A stretch of DNA of 64,000 nt from Cymodocea nodosa (GCA_036874045.1 CM072341.1:14396501-14460500), one strand, 5' to 3'; positions 22,260 through 34,104 are shown, numbered from the stretch's first letter. A program made the numbers and translations. The notes: a model not told the origin generated them from the sequence alone.

Positions 22260-24479
22260 TTAATCTTTCTTCTTAAGTTCATCTACTTCCTTCTAGAGTT
22301 TTTCTAATTGTTGCTCTAATTGATTTATCCTCTCTACAACTCCTATAATGCCTCCAGAAAGTACAATCATCTCAAAAACAACATAATTTTTGTATTCTTT
22401 CACTGAAATGGTTCTTGATCTTATCGTTTTGGATGCCCATTTCGTGAAATCAATACTATCTACCATCAGCAGTGGAATCAGATCTCTATAAAATAATTTC
22501 TTCTTTACTGCTCTTAACTTAGAGATAAATACTACAGACCAATTAACCTAAATTCTGTTTACAACTGTATATGTGGCCCATTTGACAAATTGACTAAGTT
22601 CAATATCGTGGTCTAGTCGTTGGTAGACATTTTTAATCAAAATGTAGCTACCATGTGTGATTTACCATTTAAGTGCTTTAATTTGTTTAATAATGACACA
22701 CTAGGATTGATAGCTAAGCAGTCCTTTATTATCTGTTCTATCTACTCGACTGTAGTTGTTTCTTCCAGAATTTCTATTCCTTCATTTTTCAATCTAAAAA
22801 TATTTTGGAGAAGCTCTAATGTTATTTGTACATCAGCTTGCTCCACATTGGAAATTAATCCACTTTCTCCTTCTCTTAAATTTGCATAAAAATAGGGCAC
22901 TAGATTTTCATATATTGCATGCCCTTTCTGTTGAGAAATAAATTGCAGTAGACCTTAGAACTTAAATAAGTCCTTAATTTCTTGCATACCGTCCTAGTTT
23001 ACTAGTCTACTATAAATAATATCATACCCCTTTATCTCTTGATATTTATTATAAGCTTCCTGATTCCAAAAGTGTACTTCATTTAGAATGGTAGCTTCAA
23101 TCGGGTCAAGAATTTGCATTTGTTGCTCTAGAGGGGTTTGTTCTTGAATTTCTTCTTCCTCATGTTGAACTTGAATTTGCTGGAAATGCTCAACAAATTC
23201 CTACATTTTTTCTTCTACTTCTATCTATGGTGGAGAGCCAGCAGAACTCTCCACTCTATCTTGAATTCTTTTAATTAATTATTGAAGAGTTTCTCCCTCT
23301 TTAGTGGAATCTGTCGAGTCATTTCTTTCTTGTTCAATGTGTACTTGTTCAGTTTCTATTCTTTCTTCTTCCTCCTAACTACCAATCTGCATTATCACTG
23401 TTCTTTCTGATTCTGTGGTAAATTGGGATGGAGTCACGAGCAAATCAGCTTCTACCCTAATTTCAGTTTCTTCTCTTTATATAGGTTGTAGACTAATTTC
23501 AGCCTATTTTCCTTCTTCTCTTTGCTCTTGCTGTTGCTACTCCTGCTCATCCTCAGATTCGGATAACAAGTCTACAAAAATGGGCTCTACAGGTCCTATT
23601 GATATTTGCATCTTAGATTTAATCTCTTCTTGAGGTTTAGACACTATCACTTTTCCTTTCCTTCTTCTAATTAGCTGTACCTAATCTTCCTCTTCCTCCT
23701 CTAAGATTAAATCTACAAAAATGGGCTCTATAGGCCCTCGAGTCATAGGTACTGGCTCTTCTTGTTTTACTCTTTCTATAACTACTGGTCTCGAAGAACC
23801 AGCTTCAGCTTCTTTGGCAGCTATTGATCTAGTTGCTTCCTGATGTTGCTCTACTTTAATTTTGTATTAGGCCCATAATTTTCTTCAGCCCATCTTTTCT
23901 TTATGACATCATACAGGATATGTGCCTTGGCCATAGCCATTTCTTCATCATCTCCTTGGTCTTTTGTTGTTTTGACTAAGCTAGCAAACTCTTTATCTTC
24001 TTCTTTAGTTCTCGGCAAGCAAATGATACTCGTGGTAATGGCTCTATTGGTGGAACTAAAGGTCCTAGCTATTGTTCCTTAGTAACTGGTCTTTCAGCAG
24101 TTGGCTCTGTAGCTGCAGATTCTTCAACTACTTTCCTCTATTGCTCCCAGATTGCTCACCTAGCATGTCTACCAATATGGCGTACAAACCATAATTTGGA
24201 CTTGCGCCAAATCAATTCTAGGGCAACTTCATTATTTGGCCTGATTCTTCTTTCTCTATTTACAGCAACTTCTATTGCTACCTTAATCCTTGTCTCCACA
24301 ATCTAAGGTATTTTTATGTCTAAATCTACTAAAACTTTTCTCTAGTAGAAGATGTCAGATTCTACCTTTTGGAGTTCTTTTTCCCTCATTGTGTTCTTGA
24401 TCTTTTGTCGCGTGTACCATTCTTCTAATTCTTTGAGAAATCTCATGGTGTCTATCTCCTCCCAGAACTTTGTCATCAT
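22260..24479 (-). pseudogene. ORFx of copy B: about 740-codon accessory protein
   Basis: The start at 24479 gives MRFLKELEEWYTRQKIKN shortly after. The first third is basic and charged (RIKVAIEVAVNRE). The middle is Glu/Gln/Pro-rich (24100-23150). A folded-looking part follows with LLQFISQQKGHAIYENLVPY, FYANLREGESGLISNVEQAD and VQITLELLQNIFRLKNEGI. The end is a leucine-zipper-like coil INQLEQQLEKL...EVDELKKKD at 22260. The FYANL...LISNV block resembles the domain annotated in databases as 'putative plant transposon protein' found with Athila-type elements; I am only moderately sure. Stops are mostly TAG/TAA at former Gln or Trp codons. Its position after pol in copy A is where env-like ORFs sit in related elements, but I see no signal peptide or membrane segment. 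Confidence 0.6.
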
Positions 24480-24654
24480 CTTGTCTTCATGGTGTGACGG
24501 AACGGAACGGAATCGCTCTAATCTCTACTATGCTAAGTTCTAAATGATTCTACGGATAATGACCCTAAATCCTGAGTTTTAGTATAAATAAACCTAAGTT
24601 TTAGGCAGGCAATCGTGTAATTTTCTCACGCAAACTCTCGCTCTTTCACATCTC

Positions 24655-24755
24655 CGTGGAGTTACGGTCAACTCCATCGACTAAGTCCGTGGACTTAGCT
24701 ACAATACTCTGTTGAGTTATAGTTAACTCAACAGGGTAAGTTTGTTAACTATCCA
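24655..24755 (-). repeat. Hairpin cluster upstream of ORFx (copy B)
   Basis: Inverted pairs CTGTTGAGTTA/TAACTCAACAG at about 24709-24735 and TGGAGTTACGGTCAACTCCA at about 24657-24676. Homologous to 4380-4540 of copy A. Confidence 0.8.
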
Positions 24756-26034
24756 AAATTTATCTGAATCCTTCCGATAGTTGAAATTGTAAAAAAAATA
24801 ATAATAATTATTGTAAGGATCTTTTTTTTTGATAACTATAACTGTCTGAATGTTATATTTAGGATCTTATATAAGATACTATAATACTTTATTATTAATA
24901 CAAATCCGATATAGTATCTTATGTTTTTACTAAATTTTATGAGTTTAACAGTTTCACAATTTTAAAGGGAACTCAAAATGCTTAACTAAAATTTAGAAAA
25001 TTGTTTGAAATCCTAAAAGAGCTGAAATGTTAATTTTTGGATTGAATGAAATGCATATGATCAAAGATACATTTAATTTGATTGATTAAACTTGTAAAAT
25101 GATTTATCTGTAAATCATATTAAACTACAGAAAAAGTATGACCTTATTGTTGTGGATTCATATTTTTTAGTAAATTGTAGAAGCAGGATTATATGAGATT
25201 TGTGCTTTATTGCATTTGTATTAATGAAATACATATATATATTGTGTTGAAAAGAAAAAAAGTGAGGATAAAGAGAAAAACTTTGAAAGTTTATTAAATT
25301 GTTTGATCATGACCTTTTGTACTTGAGCATATAGGTATGTAAGGATTGTTGACATAAGAAATGACCCTTTAAATCTAGCAACCTAAGGTTTTGATTAGAT
25401 CTGAGATTGTTGACTGAAAGTTCAATACATGGGTACACTAGAAAGTTCTTGTATGATTCAAGCTTTTAAAATAAACTTTTAAAGTAAAAATATGCATATA
25501 CTATTCTAAAAAGATGAAAGTGTTTTATTAAAAGTATAGATATCTTTTGAATCGAGTATATTCTCTATCATTTATGACTACTGGAGTGTGAATCTAGATT
25601 AGACTTTTGAAGTTGTTTTTTTGAAATACACTTCATGATTCTCCTTGTTTTAATCATATTGAATTGAATTGTATTTTGATTCATATGCAATTGAAATTTA
25701 TTTTAGAAATCATATTGGGAAATTCAGGATAACAAATGTTTGAAAAAAGATTGATAATATAACTACTACCTATTTTATGCTAGTATATTTTGTATGTAAT
25801 TTATGTATTTTTGAAATATATTTGTAGGATGGAGAGGAAAAACAATGTTAAATTAGATTATTGATTTGTAAAGAATATCTTTATATTAATCTAATCTTAG
25901 TATTCTAAAGATACAAGATGAAGAAATATTTTTCATAGGGAATACTAATTTATGAAGAAAAAAATTAGTTCTAGCACTTTAGAAAGACCAATTAATTAGA
26001 CCTTATAGGTTTGTTAAGGGACTAACAAAAATTA

Positions 26035-26047
26035 GGTATGGGAGAAG
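26035..26047 (+). promoter_or_regulatory. Polypurine tract of copy D
   Basis: GGTATGGGAGAAG lies immediately before the LTR start TGTTTAGAATG. It is the same arrangement as at 16851-16862 in the other orientation. Confidence 0.8.
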
Positions 26048-28032
26048 TGTTTAGAATGAAAAGGCATAATATTAATGGTTAAATAATGGTTAATTGCATA
26101 ATATTTAGCTTATCATATAAGAATTAAGCCATTATATTACAATTGCATGATTATATGCCTTAAATCATAGAATGTGCATTAATTCAAGGAATTAACATTA
26201 ATTAAATATCATTTTTGAAAGATTGAAAACTTAGTTTAAGTGTGGTTTTATAGAAAAATATGAATACTCATAAAGTTACTCATGTAAGTTTATGGACCTT
26301 TATACAATTATTAAGTTTACGGATCTTCGTAAACTTATGAGGTTAAGTTTACAAAAGCTTGTTAAGTTAGCATTATACATGTGTTGAATTTAAATGTTAT
26401 ATTATGTCACGTGAGTTGTACATGTTTTATATTATTATTTTATATCAAGTCCGTTGAGTTGAGTTTTGCTCAATGAGAGAAGTTCTTGAGTTAATAGTTA
26501 AGACAATGGAATAAGTCTATTGAGTTACACTAACTCCACGGATCAGCTATTTTCTAATATTTAATGTGAAGTAGTTGCAAAAATAGAAAATTTGAAGAAA
26601 AACCACGATTGCACATATCACACAGGATTTAAATCATAGAATGAAGAAGAAATCACCATCGTTGATTTGAATGAAAGAAATCCAACTAATCATTTAGGTA
26701 GAGGTAGTTACTATTAAAAGAAATATAAAAAAGAGAGGAGAAGAATGAAGAAGGGAGTGGAGAACCATGCTAACTGTAAGAAGCGTCGGTAGTTCTTTGA
26801 AGCTCTACAACACTACCACTAATCACCAACCATCGGAGGTTTGTGAGGATATTTTCCAGATGTCAGGTTGATTCCAAGCCAAACACAGTGACTAACAACC
26901 ACTGTGATGAGTGATTGTGTCGTAGGAAGAGAAGCCATTTTCACAAAGCACTAAATCATCTCTTAAGAGATAGTAAAGCTTCTAGCCTTGGTTTTGGGTT
27001 GATGCCAATATACTAAAGAGGAGATCAAGTTACAAGTCTCAATTCATGATTCTATAGGAGAGGAGGCATGATTATAAGTAATTAAGTTTTCAAAGGTGTA
27101 ATCACGTCGCATGTAGTGACAGAAGTTTTTACTGTCAATAGAGAATTTCTACATTTCACCTTTCATTCATCTTCATGAACATATCAAAACAAAAATAACA
27201 AAAACAAAACTAATTATCTATTTTTATAGTTAGCATTTATGTGTTGTATTGTGATTAATGATATTATTGTCAATATTGTGAATGTTTCATGTTTATTTGA
27301 TTTAGAAAATAGAAAATAGTTTTATTGATTACTAAAATTGATTTGTATAGAATACCCAAAATCTTAATGGTTACTGTTTGAAATATCTAAATATTAGTGT
27401 TGATTAATGATATATACTAGATAAACTAATATTAAAAAGCTTAATTGATGTTATTTACATTATGTGGAACCACTTAATGGATGGCTGAATTCCTCTATGA
27501 ATAGCAAAATTTAATTGGAAATTACTAGTGAGGCTCATGGAGTTAACTTAAGTCCATGAGGATAGTCCGTTGAGTTAACTGTAACTCCATGAACTAAGTC
27601 TATTGAGTTAGTAGTAAGTCAACGAAGTGTGTAATTTAACACATATAAAACTCTAGTTGTAAAAATCAAAATAGTACGTAATTTTTACTCAATCCCTATG
27701 GGATTGACCTACACTTGCACACAAATACAATAGACATTATGCACTTGCAGTTAAAAATAAATAGGATTTAATATCTAATTTATGAAAATTATTTGTTTAC
27801 TTCTAAAAGAAATTATTAATAGGTGATTAAAGCAAACGAAATTCACTCAAACAAAGTTTTTAAGTAAATATACACATATAAATAAACAAAACAAACCAAA
27901 CAAACACTATGCACTTACAATTAATGAAGCGAACAGATTTACTAAACTTAAATCTTATTCGTGAAAACTATTTGTTTACTTGAAAAATTATTAGATATAC
28001 ATATATTTGAGTAAGTAAGAGCAATTAGACCA
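26048..28032 (+). mobile_element. Full-length gypsy LTR shared by copies D and C
   Basis: Starts TGTTTAGAATGAAAAGGC and ends near ACCA at 28032, 7 bases before the primer binding site, for a length of about 1985 bases. It includes GTTGAGTTA-type pairs at about 26450-26535 and 27535-27620, and the conserved GGGATTGACCTACACTTGCA block at about 27700. The 26580-27190 segment matches 6010-6720 of solo LTR 1 in reverse complement. Confidence 0.8.
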
Positions 28033-28039
28033 AGTTTTC

Positions 28040-28057
28040 TAGTGCCGTTGTTGGGGA
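28040..28057 (+). promoter_or_regulatory. Primer binding site, tRNA-Asp type (degenerate)
   Basis: TAGTGCCGTTGTTGGGGA differs only by transitions from TGGCGCCGTTGCCGGGGA, the complement of the 3' end of plant tRNA-Asp. That is the usual primer of Athila/Tat elements. It lies directly after the LTR. Confidence 0.75.
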
Positions 28058-28137
28058 ATGAGAAGTAAAAAGAAATCGTAGCACTATTTTGTTTACATAG
28101 CATAAGGAGTGTTGTGTATTTTTATAATTGAGAATAT

Positions 28138-28918
28138 GACATATGCTTATACTCAAGGATTTCTGAAACCTGTAGTTAACATATGTGAATTCTGTAATTT
28201 AGAATGTCATGACATAATTGATTGTTTGAAATTGAGACGATTGTCAAGGGTTAGATCAAATGGGTAACAAATGAATTATATCTAATATAATAGAACTGAG
28301 TATGAAAATCCTATAGTTTACCCACCAATAATCAATTTAGGAATAGTAATATGTTGAGAGACAGAGAAGTTTGGGATAAATATGATAGACTTGAATGAAG
28401 TTTAAAACAAAACCTAAACAAATTGGAACAATACATGTATTATCAGCAAGAAGTCAACCAAATAAACTATAAGGAAAATTATTCAGAACCTAAAATCGAT
28501 ATCATCTATGAAACTGAGAAAATCATAATGAAAATTGATAAAAAAACTGAATGCAACGAGATTAGATAATCTGGAAAGACAGCTAAATGCACTAGATGAA
28601 TTTATAATGAAATTACAAGTCATGCAAGATAAAAATGAGAACACAAATGATAATTTCAATGTCAAAAGTGTGCATAATTTACAAAAAATAAAGGTAAATG
28701 AAATTACTAATGAAATAGGAATTGAGAAATGTAATCCAACTAAAGAATATATGGAAACAATCAAAGATCAAAATCATAAGAAAGAAACAGCAATACAAGA
28801 ACATCATGAAATTGCTGAAAATATGGAAGATGTTTATGTAATATTAAGATTTGGAACTTATGTGCCACCAAGAATTCAAAAAGAAAACAAGGTGAAGCTA
28901 AGTAAGAACAATCTTTAA
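28138..28918 (+). pseudogene. Zinc-knuckle ORF at the start of copy C
   Basis: The first ATG after the primer binding site (28138) opens MTYAYTQGFLKPVVNICEFC; the knuckle CEFCNLECHDIIDC fits CX2CX4HX4C (28184-28225). A charged coiled region follows (DNLERQLNALDEFIMKLQ; open 28535-28918), ending in the RFGTYVPPRIQKEN linker that also opens the window at position 30. The N-terminal capsid domain of gag is not here; only about 80 bases separate the primer binding site and this ATG. In copy B that domain lies downstream of ORFx. Confidence 0.65.
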
Positions 28919-30315
28919 AATGGAAATGAACACAATACTAGAAAACATAGAGATTAATGAAGAAAAATTTGAACTTAGAAATGAAATTGTAAATGACCAA
29001 AAGAAAGAAATAGATAAAAAAAATCTAAAGTTAATTATGGACAAGGAAAATAATCTTTTAAATCATAATCATTAGCACCCTATCCTGAAAGATTAAAATA
29101 AACATTTCCTAAAAAATAAGAAAAAATTCAAGAAATTTTTGAAAAGGTACAAGTTAACATTGTCTTATTAGATTTATTACAGAAAATGCCATCATGTGCT
29201 AAATTTCTTAAAGATTAGTGTACTAAGAAAAGGGAGTAAAAAATGTTAAGAAAAGTCTTTTTAGTAGAACAAAGTAGTTCTCTATTTCTACCACAAATTC
29301 TTAAAAGGTTATCTGATCTAGGAATCTCTATTATATCATACACAATAGTTAATACAACTTTGAAAAGAACCTTAATAAACCTAGGTGTAGGTATAAATGT
29401 TATGCCTAGTGATATATTTGTATCCCTAGGATTAGAAGGATTAAACCCTACTAGTATTGTCATTCAATTAGCAAATAGAAGTACAAGATATCCTAATTAT
29501 AGTGAAGAACTTTATTTATTCTGTTCATATTGTCATTTTAGATTCTTAACAAATTAAGCATCAAAACCATGATACATCTTTAATTTTGGGAATGTCATTT
29601 CTAGCAGCTTCGGAGGCTATTATAAATTGTAAAAATGGAATGATGAAATTAGTGTATGGTAATGAAGATACTCAACTAAATATTTTCAAACCAGAAGGGA
29701 ATGAGGAGTTAGAAATGTCCTTACATATTGTAGATTTTTTATAAGATGAAGGAGACATGTTAGAAGATGTGATTCAAGAAGAATTAAATAGACAATTAGA
29801 TACTGAAAATCTAGAAGGAAATGAAAATATAGATGGAAACTTAAACATAGAAGTACAAGGAGACTAAGAAGAATTTAATATTGAAGACGAAAATGTTAAA
29901 TTAGGAGCTCTAGCTTATAATGGTCAACACCTAGATTTAAAATCATTACCTTCTAAATTGATCTATAAATTTCTAGAAGAAGAACGAACTTATCCAATAA
30001 TAGATTTAAAGGAAAATCAAATATCTAAATTAAAAGATGTAGTAAAGAAATATAAAGAAGCAATAAGTTAGACTATGGTTAACATAAAATGGTTAAGTTC
30101 AACTATACACTGTCATCATATATATTTAGAAGAAAATGCTAAACCAATTAGAATTCTTGAAAAAAGATTAAATATAAACCTTAAAGTAATTAGGAAGGAA
30201 ATTGTAAAATAGTTAGATAATGACATAATATAATCGATTTCTGACAGCTCATAGGTTAGTCTAATCTGTGTGGTTCCTAAGAAATCAAGGTTAATTGTTA
30301 TTAGAAATGTAAGAT
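28919..30315 (+). pseudogene. Protease and start of reverse transcriptase, copy C
   Basis: Parallel to positions 90-1470 of copy A. The protease loop reads LINLGVGINVMPSD, so the catalytic Asp is Asn here, a G-to-A change. The longest open part is 29243-29557. Further on come LGALAYNGQHLDLKSLPSKL and IRKEIVK, the RT entrance, and VVPKK. The frame is lost at 30315 where unrelated sequence starts. Stops at the gag/pol boundary (TCA-TAA-TCA, AAA-TAA-GAA, GAT-TAG) match those of copy A. Confidence 0.75.
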
Positions 30316-33300
30316 TGTAATATCACAAGAGAGAGAGTAAATTGTGTCTTTAAAAATTAAAAACTTCCAATAGATAAAACAAGAGTACAAAACACTCACA
30401 AATAAAATTCTAATCTTTATTAATTAAAGAAAGAATTTGCAATCACTTTTCAATACAATTCCCTATAATTCAAAAATAAAATAAAATCCTTATTCTAATC
30501 TTGTTTGAATTGTATAACCAAACCAAATCTTTTTACGCGTAGCTTCTTCTTTTTCCTTTTATTCAACTTCTATATCTCTTCTTCTTCTATTATCGAATTT
30601 TTTAAACTTCTTATGTTGCAGCTTCTTTTCTAAATTTGCTTGGAATTCAAACTTTTTCTAATGTTGAAGAATTTTTCTAAATTTGAATATTCTAAATTAA
30701 ATACTCCAACTTGAGATTTGAGTTTGAATACTCAAGATTGGAATTTAAGATTGGTATGATCGTAGTGCAGCTCATACTCTCTATTTATAGTAGTCAAACT
30801 ATGACTTTACGTTCAACATGTTCATCTACTTAATCTATAATCCCACATACTAATTCAAATTTAATAAATTTTGTCTTAACTTTTTTTTGGAAAGATTTTT
30901 ATTTATTGGGAGATGTGAAAGAGTTAAAAAGTAGACTCATATTTGCCATATGTTGAGTAGAAGTTTTCTTTTAATTTTCTTATAAATCATAAAAATTATA
31001 AAATATAATTTTTTATCATAAAAAATCATATTTTTTCGTAATATATAAATTATAAAAATTATATTTTATTACTTTATATTATATTTTTGATTATATAGAA
31101 ACACATGTTATTTCTACTATTTTAACCACCGGTATTAAAACAATTTCTAACAATGTCTCCATGCTTGACATCGCGAGTACAAAATTAGCAGATATACGTC
31201 AAAAAAATAGGGGCCCGTCTGTTCTTTATTAATTTACTGATTTTCCACGTGATCTTAACGCCAACTAAGAAGATTGGACGTTGATTTGCCTAGTATCTGT
31301 ACTTATTTTTAAAGTGGGTTTAGATTCGCTGAAAGATTCTTGCCGGCAGAAACGAATCTTTTGCTACAGAAAAAATCAATTATTATCCCCTATTCATTGA
31401 ATTTTTTTTTTCTTTTACTCAGAGAGTAGCTGGCGTTTCAAAACTTGAATTTAACGATAGTAAAAGTGGTGAAAAATCATATCATCATCTTATTACAGTT
31501 ATATTTTTGGTAAATTCTAAGGATTGGAGTGGCATAATTTTTAGTCCAACTTTATTCCATGCCTTACGTTTATTACAAACACAACTTTGGTAGGTATGAC
31601 TAAATCTTCATTCATTTTAAACTATTTAGACTTTGTTTAATTACGATCTTAGATTTTATGTATGCCTTACGATTTTGTTTTAGATTTCGAGTTCCACAAT
31701 GCGGGCCCCAAACTCTGGTACAACTTTAAAGCCCACTACGGCCCGAGACAGAGATGAGACCCGGAAATGTGGGCTTCGAAATAAGAGTCATGATATCGTA
31801 ACATCTTTCGAGCGAGATTTTGAAATCACTCTCGCCTTGAAGTCGATTTTAGTATTGAATTTGACACAAGTATCCTAACTTACTGAAAAATCAAATATGA
31901 TTGTGATTAGTAGAAAAGCATTAGAGCCACCACACTTTAGCGATCAACAACAATCCAACAAAGATCAAATCAACTTTTAAGAAGTAGAGTAGAAGATCAG
32001 ACAAGTGATGAAGAATATATATATGAGGAATTGCCGAAGAACCAACATATAAATTAACATTGGTGCAAGTGGTCTCATCATAAACTACATCTCCACTCAC
32101 AAAATCAATGGGTGACTTTGATGTAACTAGTAAGTCTCAATGTCCAGAGAAATCTCTTGCTGTCCTTGAAAAGGAGCTTAATGCCCTACGAAGAGGAGCC
32201 ATTGTAGCCATGCCAATGAAGAGTTATATTGTGTGAGAACTGTTGAAATGAGGGAGCGGTTTTTATTTGTCGTGGAGAGCTCTTGGTGCGTTTTTCCTAA
32301 ATACCCTTACGTGGCATCGTTGGTGGAGGGCAATTTGTGCGTTGGCAAGAAAATCACCTTGATGTAGAAGTGTTGCAACCCATTAGGGTTTTGCATGAAA
32401 GAAGGGTGCTCAAGAAAGAAGAGGAACATAAGTGTTGATGGGCCATGGGTGGGAAGCTACGAGCGGAAGGTGATTTCACATGGGATGCATGCTAGCCTCG
32501 GATGGAGCAGCTTTAACGCCGCTCCTCGAACATTAAAACAATTTGTAGATGAACAGTGAATATATGGATCGACACTTTTCTCCCTTTATTGTATGAAACA
32601 AACGTATTCGGTGGAAGGATCAACTGTAGTATATGGCCGGCATTCGGTAGACTTTTTTTGCAAATAGAATCTTGTAGAAAACCATTTTCCAAACAACAAA
32701 GCCTCTAAGCTACACAAACTTAACAATTAAATAAACGTGTATATTAATTATATTTAACATAATCTTAGTTTCCTCCTACCCATCCACGTCTCATCCCGCC
32801 CTCACTCATAAACTATAGAATATGTCATGATTTTCTCCTATATTATATATATTAAAAGAAAAGGAAAAGGATCTGTGCCATTACCATCCGTAAAGAAAGA
32901 ACGTTTTATCGTCATAACAGTTAGATTTGAATTTAAATAAAAAATATGACGGGAAACAAGTTATAAAAAATTCAACTTACTTTTTCACAGAACTTAATTA
33001 AAACTCCGGCCTCCATGACGTAAGAAATTGTATAGTAGTGCACATCAACTTAGCAAGTCATTTATTTCAGCCTCTTAATTTAATAAATGAGTTAAGATAG
33101 AATTTAGACGAATTAAGGTGCAATTGAATGAGCCATTTATTAAATGGATTCAATTAATATCACAGTATGCAAGGGGTTTAATATGGTTTGTCAGTCTATA
33201 CAAGAAAATTTTATATATTTGGTATATATATGATGTAATACATTTTATAATGTCCTACACATATATATTTATGATCAATTTTTAGTCAATTATATGACTT

Positions 33301-33397
33301 TCTACAAAATGTAATTAAATAACATCTAGGGGTGATTTGCAAGAATCGTTTTTCTTTTGCTCAAAACGTGCGGACCCTTTAAGCTTGCCGTCTGTAA
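30316..33397. other. AT-rich intergenic DNA without recognisable genes
   Basis: 30316-30850 looks like an LTR-type segment (CTCTATTTATAG TATA-like motif near 30780) but I could not find its partner. 30960-31110 is A/T-rich with short imperfect repeats. 31680-31780 is a short GC-richer patch. 31930-32560 has a few protein-like stretches (EKSLAVLEKELNALRRGA) broken by many stops and not assignable. 32560-33390 is plain AT-rich sequence. Confidence 0.5.
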
Positions 33398-34090
33398 TTA
33401 AATATGTTCCATAATGAAACCAAACATCCCTTTTCTTTTTCTTTTCAGAAAACAAAAATTCCAAACAAGACAACAAAACATGATCGGGCTGCTGAAGCAG
33501 TTACAACTAGAAGAAGCAAATGACGCACACTGTTTGTTTATTGATCGGACTCCGACGTCGAAGGACAAAGGGGGGGTCTGACTGCCGAGACCGCCGTAGC
33601 ATGTGCCTGATATCATGGCTCGCGTCTGATATAACGATGCCCCGAGGGTGCGAGCCCAAACTTATAGAAAGCGTCGCCCTCTGGGTTGAGTGTGTGCTCG
33701 AACCTGCGAACAAGCATACCCGACCACGTTCCTCGTACTGGCGCGGGCTTCTCACCCCCTCCACCATCCCTTCCAGCTCCTCTTCCAACTCAAGCCGATC
33801 GTAGCCAAACTCAAAAGCCGATGTTTCTAGATGGCCTACTTCACCATTAAGTATCTCAGATGCCACGGTCAAATCACCTACGTCTGCTGCGGCTCTTGCG
33901 TCTGCCATGGCCTCCAATGCCCCTGCACGATCCTTCTCTCCCTGCACCCCCTTAGACATAGTCGGTTCCACGATGCCCTCGCGTGGCCTCCTCATCTTAA
34001 CAGTCACTTCCAAAAACCTCTGTGCCTTCCCTACTGCTGGGGTCTTTGTAGGCACAATCCACTTTCAATAACATCACTGCTCCATCTGTA
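33398..34090 (-). pseudogene. Truncated duplicate of the WAV3-like VWA gene (C-terminal part and 3' UTR)
   Basis: The minus-strand frame 34055-33507 reads MRRPREGIVEPTMSKGVQ, EKDRAGALEAMADARAAA and FEFGYDRLELEEELEGMV. It is collinear with residues of about 415 to 582 of the intact gene at 48101-49849. Similarity continues into the 3' UTR to about 33400. A frameshift just before the end removes the original stop and extends the frame. The VWA domain and promoter are missing; upstream (34100) it abuts a copia gag fragment. It is a segmental copy at DNA level, not a retrocopy, because UTR similarity has no poly(A) end. Confidence 0.85.
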
Positions 34091-34104
34091 GAAGTAAAAT
34101 CACC

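Larger units (their letters stand above)
16851..24830 (-). mobile_element. Interior of copy B, inverted relative to copies A and C
   Basis: Read on the minus strand the order is hairpin spacer, ORFx, hairpin spacer, gag, hairpin spacer, F-box ORF, hairpin, 3' region, polypurine tract. Pol and the 5' LTR are absent: at about 24830 the sequence switches to a plus-strand 3' region (copy D). Copy B is the best source for ORFx and gag because copy A has a 3 kb deletion across them. Confidence 0.75.
24831..30315 (+). mobile_element. Copy D/C: internal 3' region, LTR, then 5' interior of a further gypsy copy
   Basis: 24831-26034 repeats the 3' region of copy A (14310 onward) in the plus direction and continues to a polypurine tract. 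An LTR follows at 26048-28032, then a primer binding site and the start of gag/pol. The LTR is thus flanked by interior on both sides. The pol frame stops at about 30315 inside the reverse transcriptase (VVPKKSRLIVIRN), where unrelated AT-rich sequence begins. Confidence 0.75.

Noticed and set aside
22620..24543. Plus-strand open frames in copy B
   Set aside because: They are antisense to ORFx, which is collinear with copy A.
31930..32560. Possible host pseudogene with EKSLAVLEKELNALRRGA
   Set aside because: Only a short protein-like stretch; many stops, no recognisable family.
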